A stretch of 64,000 nt of DNA from contig PQWQ01000001.1 in assembly GCA_002943765.1 (NCBI GenBank), positions 992,001 through 1,056,000 of the forward strand. The letters run 5' to 3'. The number at the start of each line of letters is the position of its first letter. Position 1 is the stretch's first letter. The translations under genes were made by a program, and so were the position numbers. The notes beneath the pieces are model-generated. The model searched no databases and was not told the DNA's origin. It saw only the letters and a program-made list of their open reading frames with translations. This DNA comes from Psoroptes ovis. Taxonomy: Eukaryota > Arthropoda > Arachnida > Sarcoptiformes > Psoroptidae. Of this stretch, positions 50,201 to 64,000 are shown one piece after another.

Positions 50201-51054
50201 TACGACTACTTTCGAATTCGTTCAATTTTTTTTTTGAATTCTTAGAATTTGGAATCGATTTTCCCAAATTATTCTTTTGAATTGGAATGATTTTTAACTG
50301 AATTTTGATGACGATAAAAATTGTTGCGAACAAATTTTGCGACCCACGATACAACTGGTTGCTAATATTGATGAATTGATGAACTTATGCGACTTATGCT
50401 TGGTTTTTCTCTCTAAAAAAAACGAGAAAAACGCATCATCAAGCAGCCATCTGTACATCTGAATGCTTTGTTTCAAGTGTGAAATGAGTTGTAAATACAA
50501 CAATGTTTATGTAGAAATTAGTTACGAGATAAAATTTAACCATTTCGAAGTATAGTTCACTTCATAGAGATAAGAGAGAGAGAATATTAATTCGTACAGT
50601 TTTGTTTTTCCAAGTGTAGACGTGTTTCCTTCATGTGATATCATCGAATATTCAAAATTAAAAAAAAAAATACGAAAAATCCTCCTACGAGTGACGAGAG
50701 TTGGAGAAGATATTTTGATTATTTTATGTTCAAAATGAAATATGAAATAAAAATCTTATCCATTCAAAAAATAAAAAATAAAAATAATCGTATCATTACA
50801 CATAGTTTTATATATCTTGTTTTAATTCTCAATGAATATGCTTTGGCGATAGATTTAAAAATAAATACATTTTCAAAATTTGCGCCGGCGTATCTCTTTT
50901 TCGTCATTATTTCTTGGAACTCACAAGATTACTTTTGGCTGTGTTTGTGTGTGTGTGTGTGCATGTATGTATGTATGGTGCCAAAAAGCAGATATTTGTG
51001 ATGAATGTGAGCGCTAGTGTGTTTGATGATTGTTGCTGCTGCAGACCAATATAG

Positions 51055-51082
51055 ACACACACACACACACACACACACACAC
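51055..51082. repeat. (AC)14 microsatellite
   Basis: Pure dinucleotide run. Confidence 0.9.
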
Positions 51083-54000
51083 TGGCAGACATTTGGCTTA
51101 TATTCATAAGTTTTTATTTTTTTCAAGAAAAAAAAATGAGCGAATAACAAAATTAAAATGTTTTCCATTGAAAACACTGCAAAAAAAAACAAAAATGAAC
51201 AAGTGAATAGTTTCATTTGAAACACATACAATCACTCAAATCATGTTTTGTTCATGCTGCTGCTGCTGCTTACTCGTATGATGTGGTAGATTGGTAATTT
51301 TTTATTCGAATTTTTCCATTTCAAAAGCTCCAATCGAACAAATGCGCGCTCGTTTTTCTTTTTTTTCGCTGGCTGCTTTGCTCTGCTCTGTTTGTTTGTT
51401 TGTTTTTTAATGTATTCAACAATACGTCATTGGCAGCACAATCGCACAGCAATGTACATGTAGTAATGACGCATTTTGTTGTTGTTAATGTTGTTGCTGC
51501 TCCTGCTGCTCGACAGCAAAAAAAAAATTCGAATAATTACTCTTAATATTCGTGTGCCACTACCTCTGCCATATTCGAAATATTTCTCCAGAATGAATAT
51601 ACCTTTGCACCGTAACTCAACTCTCAGCGATGCCACTTCCGATTTTTTTTGGAATATTAACGCTAACACTCGATTATGCTACTACGCCAGTGTATATGTC
51701 ATCTGTGTGTATACAACGTTTGTATGTTTTGCTCTCGATTTTTTTTTCTATGTGTTTGTTTGTGTTTTGTTTTAATATTTTTTATGTATTACTCCTCTGT
51801 ATGAATATGTATTCATTTTTTTTTTTTCATTATTCTTCATCATTTGGTCTGGTTTTTTTTTAAAAACATTTTTTATGCATTATTTTCATTTCTAACTAAT
51901 TTATCCTATACTTTTGCCTTTGCTTCTTTGATTTTTCAACATTTTTCCATGGATTTTGCCTACAATAATTTGTGTATATGTGTTCATTTTTATTCTTCCC
52001 AATATACACACAAAAAAAATATTTAGTTTCCAATATGTATAATTCATAATTGGAAAAAAAAATTGAAACAAAATAATTCGACGTTATTTTATGTTTTGTG
52101 TGATTTGTTACATTTTAAAATTGAATTTTAAAAAAAAAGTAATAATAATGATTTAAAATGATGATGATGTTTATAAATAATATCAACAACCATAGTAATA
52201 ATAATAATAATAGCCAATAACATTATCAATATTTGTAATCGTCATCGTTTTTTATTATTGTTTTTCGTTCATTTTTTTGTTTGTGTTTGCAATATATAAA
52301 TATTTAGTCCATTATGATCAACTTTGAATATTATGAATTTTAATAATGAATTACGATGACGACGAAAAACCAAATGATTTCAATTAATAATAATATCAAG
52401 CTAAAATAATAATGATCTTCCATCAAACCTCAAAACAATTCATTAATATTGATTATTATCATGATCAATATGTTTTTCTAATATCATCTCGCAAAATCTT
52501 GGCCAAAATTACATGTTAATCTTTGATTTTATTTAATTTGTATGAAAATTTACAAAAGCCAAGTAAGCAAAAAAAATAATCGATAATTTTCGTGTTTCAA
52601 TTTAACAATCAATTGCATTGTATTATGAGTTGAAGGTTTAAATTTATCCATAATAATCTTGAATAAATTTATTTCATTATTTTTCACAAAAATCATCATG
52701 ACAGTTTGTGAAATTGTGTGATTTGTACAATTATTCTAAATTGAATCGACCCAAAGATGATGATTTTTGATTTTTTCCGATCTATTCGTTTTGTCTTTGC
52801 TTAAATTGTATAATTTAGTGATCATAGAAACAAAAAAAAAAATTCATCATTGAAAAGTGAAAAAAATTCCACCATCATTTGTTTCAATGTTTAAATGAGA
52901 TTTCATCTTTGTCAAATCTTACAAAGTAGATGATAGAATAGAAAAATTATCCTTAACACACTATAAATGTGTAATTTTGTAGACATGTTATTGACTTGAA
53001 TATATATACAATTTTAGTTGTTTAGTATTCAAAAATTCAATTTGTATGTCAAAATATTTTTTTTTTCAGTTTTGTCGAGTTATATTTTCTCTCATACTAA
53101 TAACATGTAAGAAACGTAAAATTTGTAACATAAGATTTTTGTTTTTGTGAATATTATAGTTACATTATTGAAATTTCCAAACATTTTTTTTTGTTTTTAT
53201 TTTTGTTTGTTCTCAAATTCAAAGAAAAACAAAATTTCGACAACGAAATATCGACTGATTTATATTTGAAAATTTATCATTATTTTCAAACGTTATCATG
53301 CATTATTTTGTTTATGATATTTTTTTTCTTTTTTCAGCTATTTTAAATGATTAAAATCGATCAATTATTATTATTATTATTATTATTATTATCATTATTA
53401 TCATATGCATAAAAATTCAATAATTTTGAATGATAAAAATTTTTTATTGATTATTTATCAATAATCAATTATCATTGAACATAAATTTTTAAGAAATAAT
53501 TGATGAATGAATAAATAAATCAAAAATCGAACTCTTATCAAATCGAAAAAGTATGGAAGTGTTTTGTGTATTCAATTTTTTTTTTAAATTATTGATAATT
53601 TTAGATTTGAATTTCTTCAAGCCTTTGAAGCCTTTTGACTGACCTGGTTTGCAGGGTTTGATTAGCCTTTGAACCTTATCAAAATGACCTATGAATCACA
53701 ACCGCCCATATGTTTTTTAAAACATTTCAAATTATTCATTTTCAAAAAATTGATGACAAGAAAACTGAGCAATACACCTATTCAAAAACAATATTGTAAA
53801 ATTTGAAATATTTTTTAGATATCATTAAATTGAAACCAATTGTTTTTGTACGTGTTTGTGTATGTGAGCGTATGTTTTTGTTTGATAATGAAAATAAACA
53901 ATTGTCTGCGTGTGTGTGTGTGTATTTTTAATATAATAAATACAAATCAGCATTCTATATCATTGTATACTCTCTTTTTCAATTTTTCACTAAACATTCC

Positions 54001-54303
54001 ATTGATGTTATTAGTATTTACATTCATTTATTGCATACATACAGATTTTATTTTTATCTTCTGTCTACAAATTATAAATGAATGAATGAGTGAATACATC
54101 AACATATCATTTTCACATTTTTTTTCGGTATGCTAATTGAAATCTAAATTTGGTATTTTCTTACATATTTATAAGAAATTTCAATAATAATAATAATGAG
54201 TAAAATAGAAAATGACATGAATAAATAAAAAAAATAAATAAATCGACAATAATCATGATAAACAGTTAAAATAATAATAATAATGAAATATCATTCAGTT
54301 ATA

Positions 54304-54309
<6 letters not shown>

Positions 54310-54336
<27 letters not shown>
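54310..54336. repeat. (TG)13 microsatellite
   Basis: Pure dinucleotide run about 1 kb upstream of the GW182 start. Confidence 0.9.
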
Positions 54337-55338
54337 CTGAGTTTGTTTTGCTTGTTTGTTTGTTTGTATGCATTTTAAATCCTATACAGCGCAGAGTATG
54401 TATACAAATATATGTATTTTTTTTCTCGACAAATGCTTATGCTTTATATTTATTTTCAGATTATTTTTTTCAAAATGTTTTGAATGTTTTCATCATTTAT
54501 TTTGGCTTCATTGTGTGACTTATTAAAATAATTTTTTCATTTATTTTTATTCTATTTTAAATAGATTATTCGCTCGCTTTCTCTTTTGTTAATTCCAGAA
54601 TATTTTTTGTCGAATTTTAAAATATTTCATTTCATCATCAAGCATTAAGAATTAAATTAGAGCAATTGAAGAATTGAATAAAAATTTTTACATCTTTCTA
54701 TCTACGAACATACACAATCAACGACGACGACGACGACAACATCTAAAATATCATTTTTCAATTAAAAAGATGATGTTCGTCTATTTTTTTTTGATATTTT
54801 CAAGTGAACAATAACGACTATATTAATGAACAATTTAACAATCTTATAGCTTTAATTGATCAAATCTAAGATCATATATCAACAACATTCATTTGAATAA
54901 TGAAAATCAAATTTTTGCCTGGTCCACTGAATCATAAAATTATTTTTAATGAAATGTGAAATGTTATTATGTAATTTAATTTTTAAAAAAAAACATTAAT
55001 CAACAAGTGAAACAACAGCAACGATTATCATTCATAATTTATAATCAACTTATTAATTATTATTATTATTATTACTTGTGAACTTTATTTTTTGTGTAAT
55101 AATTTTTTTGTTTGTTTGTTTTTATCATCATTATTATTATTTTTTAAATTAATTCTTTTATTTTGTCAAAACACACAATATTCCACCCAACGATATCAAA
55201 TTTTTATGTGCTTGTGACTTGACTAAAATAATACTTATCCATACATTGTGAAGAATCTCTTTGTTCATCAAAAAAGTTTTCAAAACATTCATAATCATTA
55301 ATCAAAAAAATTAAACATAATCGAATATAATCATTAAG

Positions 55339-58300
55339 ATGAGTCTTTTAGGTAACGGTGAAGACTCATCATTAACATCAAACACTGGTTGGGGTATGAT
55401 GCCACCGATAAATTCCGGTGCTGATTGGGGAACGACGACAGCTTCATCATCCTCGACATCATCGTCCATTGGTGCCAATAATAATAATTCCGGTAACAAT
55501 CATAGTTCAAACAGCAACATTAGCAACAATAATAACAATAATGCCAATTGTTGGCAAACAAATAGTGGACAACAATCACGATCATTGGTCTCAACTTCCG
55601 TCTCAACCAACGAACAAGCCTTGTCATCATCACCTAAATTATCAAGCTCATGGGCACAAGCTGCCGGTAAAGGTCTATTAGCTTCTGGAAGTCAGAATCA
55701 ATCAGCCAGCAGCGGTAATACGAATTCCCACCAAGCGAACAATGTGATTATTCAATCATCATCATCATTATCATCGACAATAAATGCCAACAATTCCAAT
55801 CACATCGTTTCTGTATCTTCCTCTTCATCTGGACCAAACCCGACATCCATGTCGATTGGCACTCAAAATAATCAATTTAGTCATGATTCATCGTACTCAA
55901 TGGCCATTCATAATAATGGCGGTAGCAATAATTCCAATATACAGAATGGTACCACCGGTTCTAATTCAGCATTTCAACAAGCAGCAAACTTGCAAAACAA
56001 TAATAGTTCCAACAATAATTCATCATCGGTCGCTTCGTCGTCATCGAATGAGAACCTTAGTAGCAATGGAAACATGGGTGGTAAACGTGCCATAGCAACT
56101 GCTAGCATTCAAGACGTTATTGGCAATTTGAGTGATGAAATACGTGAAACTTTGTTGACTGAAAAATGGCGTTCACCTGTAAGTTATTCTTATTTCATTT
56201 ATCAATTAATACTGATATTTATTCATTGTTTATAGGTGATAAATCAAGATTCTCCTTGGAATCTGCCTCCGTCCCCGCAATCGTCCAGTCCTAAGGACAC
56301 GTCTCAATGGCGCTGTCCAGTCAACTCAGGAACCGAGATTTGGGAAGCTATCAAGAAAGAAAAGAAAAATGGCAACGGAAACGGTCAATCAATCATCAAC
56401 AATCAAAATGGTATTCAATCTAACACTCCTGGTGTAATCCATGGCGGCCCTCAAATGAACGGCCCAACAGCGACCGCGCCCGGTTCAACAGGCAGCGTAT
56501 CTACTCATTTGGCATGGGGACAAACTGCTGGAGCTACTTCAATTGGCGGCAACTGGGGCGAAGAAGATCCTGACTTGACAAATCATTGGGTGTCCAATCC
56601 CGTTACAAATGGAGGTAATGGTAATAACGTTGGCCATTCATCTAGTATTAATTGGTCACCAACAAATGGACCAATTTTGCCAAACCAAAACACTAATCAA
56701 ACACCATCATTTGATTCTGGTGCTAACCCAGGTGGTTGGAATCAAGCCAGTGACAATTCAAATTCATCGAAAAATGTTCCGCGTAAACCATGGGGATCAT
56801 TTGATAATGGTGATCAATCAGATCCTAATTGGGACCGTATTGCTTCTGATAATAGCTTTGGTACTTGGAATTCAGAACCTAAAAAAGACACTGCTTGGGA
56901 TAAAGAATCAATTGATTCACAAAGAGGTCCATTTGATGATGGTACTGCTTTGTGGAATAGCAATGTTCGTCAAGGAAAACAACCGATCTGCAATTGGAAG
57001 GATACTAAATTTGGTGGTAATAGTAGTAAGTTTTATAAAATTTTTAAATTCTCAATTGTTCATAAATTAATTTTTATCATTATTAGCCATTTCTAACAAT
57101 AATAACAAAAATGGCTCCAATGGATGGAACAAAAGCACAATGAATGTGAATCCAACTAATGGTGGTGCAAGTATTATAGGCAGCGTAACTAACGGTGTTA
57201 ATAATAATAATCATCCAATGATGCAACAAAAGTCTAATCAACAAATGACAAATCGCTCTACACCATGGGCCGCTGACACTAATCAACAACGCAAATCGCC
57301 ATTATGGAATACTATTGAAACTGCCGCCGATTCATCTGCCAAAGTTAATGGCCAAACTTCATCATGGCTCTCTGACTCGCCTTCTAGTTCTAGTCTTTTT
57401 TGGCCTACGAATGATATCAATAAACCAAATAATAATAAAACTGGGCCTGCTGGAGCTGGATCATTAACTGGTGGCACGCTACCTCCTGGTCCATCAAATT
57501 GGATGGATTCTTCGGCAACGATTGACGCCGGGCACTGGACAGCAACTTCAACTCCTTTGTTACAAAATCGTGTTGTTGGCAGCAATGGTAATGGCGGTTT
57601 AATTAATAGTCAAAAATTATCGCGTGAAATTCAATCTACTACTCAATTTAAAACTTTGCAAAATATGGGCTTTAAGGTAAAGTGATGATGATTTCATCAA
57701 TTTGATTGCATAATGAACTTGTTAATTTTTTCACAGAAAGAAGAAATTGAAAATGCATTGCGTAATAATCAAATGCGTTTTGAAGAAGCTTTGAGTAAGT
57801 TGATATTGTGTAAATTTATGTATAAATTTTTATTTGATAATTGAATTGATTCGATTTCACAGAAGAGTTGAATGATGATATGAATCGACGTGCCTTAACA
57901 AACGATAATCGTAATATGCGTTCGAATATATTCCATGCTCAACAGACTGTTACCATTCCAGGCAGTAATGGTGGTGGTATTAATCAAAATACACAAAACG
58001 CCAGCAATGTAAACATTTCAGCATTCCCTAATCGTCAAATGGTTGAATTGATTCGTTTAGCCATCAATGCAGGCTTTCTTAATCCACAGGTATAATTCTT
58101 CTCAAAATGATTTGTTTAATTTTACTAACAATCATTTTTATTCAGATACTCAATCAGCCATTGTCTCAGCACAATCTTGAAATATTGAATGAGCTTTTGT
58201 CTCAGCTTAAATTGTTGCGAAACATTCAGCCATCACGTGATCCTGCTTCACAAATCAAGATTCAAAATATTAAACAAACTATTGGCAATCTTCAAAATCA

Positions 58301-60236
58301 GATTCAAGGTCATAATACAACTAGTACTTCACCTTTTATGATGATGTCACCAAATTCTAGTGGTCGCGTGCCTGGTATGCCACCTGCACCAACTCCACCA
58401 AATATGGATTTCTTTGCGAAACAAAACACTCAAAATCCCAATCCCAATGAAATTGGATTTGATTCGTTTGTTCAAAGTGCAACTCATGGTGGTAGTAAAT
58501 TGGGTACATGGAAAAATCCTTACAAACAAGATGATCGATCTTCAAACACTAATGATTTTGTTAGAGCACCAGGACCACTTTCAAAGCAAAATTCTCATAC
58601 ATCTAATACAGGCAATTGGGGCACTAATTTTTCTGCTGCTGAAGAAGTTACATGGGGCACAGAAAAAACTTCAAATGATTTAGCCGCACCATTAACTGGC
58701 ATCGTTGATTATGATGTAACTAATTCTTTATCTGACCGTTTTGATGGCTATTATTCGAACAAACCATGGAAAAGTGGCTCAAAATCAGCTGTTGACATTG
58801 ATGTGACTGCAGTATCTTCATTGGATTCACGATCTCCTAATTCTTTGTTGAATACATTTAGTCAAAAGGATCCATTCTCGTGGTCATCAACAACTTCGAC
58901 AGCTGGTAGTAGCACTACTAATCAAAAACCTGGCTTATTAAACACACAAACTGATTCATTTGGTGGTGCGTTTTCCAATCCTGCTACGCACAACAGTACT
59001 TGGGCTTATAATCCGATGCCTGGTTCGTTTGGTTCTGGTGAAAAAACTGCCGCCGCTCAACATACTAGTGGTGGTAATGGCATCAATCAAAAGAAATCTG
59101 GCTGGTTAAATAGTAATGCTCCTGAATATAATTTGAATCCAGATTCATTGTGGAGTAATCATGTATCGGGTGGTGATAATCAAACAAATAGTGTTCAACC
59201 GAATGTGAATAAACCACGGCCACCTCCTGGTTTGTCCGGAAAAATGAATCAACAAAATCATGGATCATCTAATTCCGGAAATGTTTGGAATTCTGGATTA
59301 TCAGCAAATAGTCCATCCGGAGCATCGGAATATTTACGTTTGCGTAATCTAACTGCACAGGTTGGCAATCGATTTTTGAATTATTAAACTTTTATCTAAT
59401 GCGAATTTTGTTAGATTGATGGCTCAACTTTGAAAACCCTTTGTTTGCAACATGGCCCATTGAGTCTCTTTCACATGATATTGAATCATGGCGTAGCCAT
59501 AGTGCGATATTCACATCGCGATCAAGCTATAAAAGCTCAATCAGCATTAAATAATTGTGTTCTTGGCAATACAACAATTATCGCCGATTTTCCAACTGAT
59601 AACGAAATTCAACAATATTTGACACTTGGTGGTGTAACCACCACAGCTAACCAATTATCAAATTCTCTTGCTGCTTCAGTTGCAACCTGGTCAAATGGAA
59701 CAAATGCTAGTCACACAGTGGTAACTGCTGGTTGTGGCGGACCACAACAAATTCAGTCATATCAAACAAATTCTGTTTCAGCAGCTGCACAACGCGGTGT
59801 TGGTGTCAATGTTGTCCAGACATCATCTTCATCGTCATATGGCAATAATGCTGCTTCCTCATCGCAAACCAATCACCAAAATTTGCCTTATGGTGCTGGT
59901 GCGACTCATTCCTCTCATGCATCGACGCCGAATTCTCTTCCATACGGCCACCACCATCATAATCAATTTAATGGTAATTCTAAACTTAACACTGAGCATA
60001 ACATTAGTGGTGGCTGGAATACTGCACCTGTGGTTGGCAATCATGCTATCATGAGTAGTTGGAGTGACGTCAACACTGGCTCCAATTCTGCTTTGGGATT
60101 AGGCCCAAACACCAGTCTATGGAGTACTGGTGGATTTGGTGCCGTCACATCAAATCAATCTGGCACTAATGATCGTCAAACACCTACAATACAAAGTTTC
60201 TTGCCTAATGATCTGTTGGCCGGTGAGAATAATTAA
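55339..60236 (+). CDS. gw: GW182/TNRC6 (gawky), miRNA silencing effector
   Basis: Seven exons: 55339-56178, 56236-57025, 57087-57676, 57737-57794, 57863-58089, 58146-59360 and 59415-60236, giving 1513 residues. GW182 binds Argonaute through spaced tryptophans and recruits PABP and the PAN2-PAN3 and CCR4-NOT deadenylases in the cytoplasm. Seen: many G-W/W-G-type repeats (TGWGMM, GADWGTT, GGNWGEED, GGWNQA, KPWGSF, GTWNSEP, NGWNKS), then a UBA-like domain at about residues 727-770 (TLQNMGF, EEIENALR). A Gln-rich helical region follows (FPNRQMVELIRLAINAGF, NELLSQLKLLRNIQ). The RRM is at about residues 1232-1315 (LRNLTAQIDGSTLKTLC, HGVAIVRY, CVLGNTTIIADFP), then a His/Ser/Asn-rich tail ending FLPNDLLAGENN. 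A KPW lies near residue 1040 where vertebrate TNRC6 carries PAM2, but the PAM2 consensus is not clear. Very secure. Confidence 0.95.
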
Positions 60237-63200
60237 AATTTCTATTACTATTAAACATTATAATCGTATCAGTAATTAGACATGATTATCTTTGAGGAAG
60301 AAGAATGAAATCTTTCTTCAATATTATTATTATCATCATTATTAATAATTCTCTTCACAAATTCAAATTTATCTTATCGCATCAAATTTATATCAAGCTT
60401 TTTCGTAATAATATTCCTTTTCATTTATTTTTTTGTGAAATTTTCGTGGCTCTTTCTTTTAAAAACATTCAAACATTTAAAAAATTCATATATTTTTTCA
60501 TTATTCACACTTACATACACATCAACACCAACGGATACGAATGCAAACATATGCTTACACATAATAATACTAATTATACTTTCTCCTTTATCTCAATTTT
60601 TGAAACAAAACAACACAAAAATATTGTGATTTATTATATTCGATAAACATACAAATAATTGCTATGAAAAGCAAACAAACAAACAGACACTAAAAAAATG
60701 AAGAATTATTGTTCTTTCATTCGTCCTTATCTACTATTATTATTATGATTAATATTATTATCATTTGTCATTCAACAAACACCACGAATACACAAATCCA
60801 AATAATTGATAATACTAATTATTACACACACAAACACGTACACATAATCACAATACACAACAATGAACATGCCAATAATGATCATTGATCAATGATAGAT
60901 GTTGTTGTTGGAATTATTGTTCCAGAAAAATTCATAAAAATTCCAAGTTGGACAAAAAAAAATATTTTGGATATTGTCATAATCAACTTGAACCATAATA
61001 ATCATTCATATGATTATCATCAAATATTTGTGACCTCAAAAACGAAAACATGAAACAATAATATTGTACCAACAATGAACTATATCGAATACGAAAAAAT
61101 TTTTTTTTTTTTTTTTGATTTTATTATCGCCTCCATTGCTCCAACGGTTGAATGCATATAGCACAAAAACAAAATACCACTCAATCATCATTCGTTCAAT
61201 CAATCAACTAAATAATGGCAATTTTATTCATATTTAAATTCAAATCATCATCATCAATATCATTAACATCATGATCAAGATACGACAACAACAACAGCTA
61301 AATGTGTTAAACCAAATGATTTTTTCTTAAAATTCAAATGAAAATTTATTATGAATTTAAACTGATCAAAAAAAAAAAAAAAAAAAACGAAAAAAAAATT
61401 TCAAATTCGAATCAATTTCATCCATAAACAACCAATATCAATTGATTAATCATGATTATTGATATTTGTCACTTTTGTGCATTATCTTGTCAAATTATCT
61501 TCAATTTTCTTTGGCTTTCTCCTTTCGCTCTCTCTCTCTCTCTCTCTCTCTGAATAATATTTCGACAAATATTTAAAAAATTCAATTAATTAATTAATTA
61601 ATTATCAAAATATATATATGATTATCATTATTATTATGGATTTATTATTATTATGATTATTATTATTATTATTATCGATTGATTATTGATGAATTGATTG
61701 ATCAATTATTTTGTTTTTTAAATACTTTTCAACAAATATTATGATTATTATTTTTCGATTCAATTACTTCATTTCAATGTATCTTTTTTTTTAAATTCAA
61801 TCTCACGTATCAAAGTTTCCTGTTCATTACATGACAATAATTAATAATAAACAAACAATCAAATTACACAAAGATTTACATATGAAGACATAATAAAGTG
61901 AACAAATATACACACACACACTTACACAAATGACACCAAATACAAACACAAACGAAATACAATTTCATTGCCTAATGATAAAAACAACAATTTGAATCAA
62001 ATTATAAAATTTTTGATCATAATAATTTCAATGAATGATCTTTCAATACATCATACACGCATACAAACACACTCAAAAATACAAATGTTAAGTATTTAAA
62101 TTCAATTGAAAAGCCAATGTTTATTTACTTTCAAATCATAATCAATCAATCAATCAACAGTCAATCAATCATGATTGATTGATTACATTCTCAATGAGTT
62201 CTGTGTTTTATTTTCGAAAATATTAATGAATATTATTAGCCCAATTATCATCATCAAGTTACGTGCAAATTAATGAATATTTTTTACTTTTTGAATGATT
62301 TGAACAAGTAAGTCTTTGAATTAATATTTGATTCAATTTGATTTTAATGATTTCATCTTATTCGATTTCTCAATGGCTTTTAGGTCACTACTCTATGTGT
62401 TTATCATAATCATTTTCGAATGAATAAATCTTGTCAAATGAATTAATGATAATGATACGTACTTGGATTGCTTGCTTTTCAATATATAGATGCAAATCAT
62501 AAATATTAATGATAATATTGAATTAATCAGTGCTTTTTTTCTGTGTGAATCAATTGAAAATTCCTCAATAATGATAAATATCAATTATGATATTCAATGA
62601 TAAATATTTTTGTTTTGTTATTATTAATGAAATAATTCTCGTCTAATGATTGCTATTTGCATTTCCACATACACAAATACACACAACTAAATTATTATCA
62701 TAATCAACACCATAGACAACAACAACAACAACAGCCGATTGATTGTCATTTATTTTGAATCCTTTTTATTTGATTTTTATTTTTATTTCAATTATTTTGC
62801 CAAAATTGCCAAATTTGATCTTGATCTTTAAACATACAAACACAAATATGAACACACAATTTACTCACCTTAATCAAATGATTATAATAATTGTTGTAAT
62901 AACACAATGAATACAATTGAATGAAATTATATTATTGGAGAATCTCACCATTTAAACTCATACATAATCATGATTATTTGAATCAAATCAAATCAAATCA
63001 AAAAAAACGAAAAAAATGCCCTCAATTTAAACATTCTTTTAACATGATTTATTATTTAATTCTAAATTAATACACATTCAACAATTAATTAATGATGCAA
63101 ATCACATATTCAATTTGTGTGCTCACAGCTAGCCAAATGATATTATTAATGATAATAATGATAATCTAATTTGATCTATGCATATTATATCTTTGGACAT

Positions 63201-64000
63201 TTGAAATACACACACATAAATACATCGAACACATAGCCACACGAGCATTGATACACTATTGAATACAATGAATACCAATCAATCAAATACACTATCATTT
63301 TCATTCATTCATTCAAAAAAAAAATGTTAAATCTGAAATATTGAATATTCTCTCTCTCTTATATTTATATTATTATTATCGTCATTATCATCATCATCAT
63401 CATGATTATCATGATTGATTGATGATAATAATTCATTCTCATCTCTCTTGTCTCTTGTCTTTTAATTTTCTTTTTTTTTTTTTTTTTTTTTGAAAAAATA
63501 AATGGGTGATAATTATTAATTATATTATTGATTATTATTATTATTTTTATTTTGTTGTAATAATATTATATTTCGTATTATTGAATGAATCAAATCAAAC
63601 ACATTGACACACCGACACACACACATACACCACATTAAGACTTATACACACGAAAACACAAATAAAAAAATGAATCCAATTGATTTGTAATAATAGCACA
63701 CGTTGATACTTGATACACGATGATAAACGTGTGTTTTGTACACCGATTACACACCGACATACACGTCAAACACACAAATACAAGCATCGATTTATTGATA
63801 TCGCATCGATTAGCACACGATTTGGCCTCTTAAATTATCGATAAAATACGAATATTCACAATGGATTAATTACCGATAAAACAATCAAACATTTGAAAAA
63901 ATAATGATGATCAATGACCAAAAATTGAAAATTTGTAAATCTTTGGATACCAATCAATCTTCAATTATCAATTAATTAATCGCTATCAACAACATTCATT
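60237..64000. other. 3'UTR of GW182 and intergenic DNA, no gene seen
   Basis: 3.8 kb of AT-rich DNA with a poly(T)/(A) run (61099-61117), (CT)12 at 61528-61551, a T-run near 63472-63491 and ACAC tracts. Short frames are low-complexity. The first part is probably the GW182 3'UTR. Confidence 0.55.
61528..61551. repeat. (CT)12 microsatellite
   Basis: Pure dinucleotide run, possibly in the GW182 3'UTR. Confidence 0.9.

Larger units (their letters stand above)
44633..55338. other. 10.7-kb gene desert with simple repeats upstream of GW182
   Basis: No frame has domain content. The interval is dominated by A/T runs, microsatellites and homopolymers. It may contain unrecognised 5'UTR exons and first introns of the GW182 gene, which in other animals has a long 5' region, plus the promoter of the 43573-44632 gene near its left edge. 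Confidence 0.55.

Noticed and set aside
50907..51231. Frames over the (AC)n tract (Cys-Val and His-Thr repeats)
   Set aside because: Dinucleotide repeat translations without start, splice or domain evidence.

Overview
This is a eukaryotic nuclear window of AT-rich DNA with small introns of about 50-110 bp (GT-AG with one likely exception), abundant microsatellites and Asn/Gln/Ser-rich coding tracts. The gene set is metazoan: an NCoR/SMRTER co-repressor, a KSR scaffold, GW182/TNRC6, an inward-rectifier K+ channel and GPR107. Compact introns, low GC and arthropod-type homologues suggest an arthropod, and my best guess is an acariform (astigmatid-like) mite. That species inference rests on composition and architecture only. 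I see no tRNA, rRNA, CRISPR or prokaryotic operon features.

Layout. 1-2232 (+): 3' end of an NCoR/SMRTER co-repressor. 2667-2969 (+): a small RING-finger gene. 2966-4634 (-): a SMYD-type MYND/SET gene whose stop codon overlaps that of the RING gene. 5515-7573 (-): mitochondrial glutamate dehydrogenase. 9180-12531 (+): presequence protease PITRM1. 13610-14539 (-): a secreted glycine-rich protein in five exons. 14540-21773: gene-poor, with an 80-bp mariner-type MITE. 21774-26991 (-): a very large Asn/Ser-rich protein with a likely myristoylated N-terminus and a C-terminal coiled coil. 29506-31941 (+): GPR107/108-family seven-TM protein. 32692-36930 (+): KSR. 37711-39177 (+): beta-ureidopropionase, convergent with 39262-41709 (-): Kir channel with a long N-terminal extension. 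42377-43300 (-): ribosomal protein L6. 43573-44632 (-): an unrecognised protein. 44633-55338: a gene desert rich in simple repeats. 55339-60236 (+): GW182 (gawky/TNRC6). 60237-64000: noncoding, AT-rich.

I rebuilt exon structures by hand from splice sites, reading-frame phase and continuity of family-conserved protein sequence. All intron phases close correctly for the multi-exon genes listed. The genes are mostly unrelated housekeeping and signalling loci: mitochondrial glutamate and peptide metabolism, pyrimidine catabolism, Ras-MAPK scaffolding, miRNA silencing and transcriptional repression. I found no cluster that looks like a dedicated new system. The most unusual items are the overlapping stop codons of two convergent genes, a SET protein with degraded cofactor motifs, the Met/Lys/Gly-rich secreted protein, two stop-free introns of length 3n, a GC-AG intron, the mariner MITE and the large Asn-rich MGNC protein.
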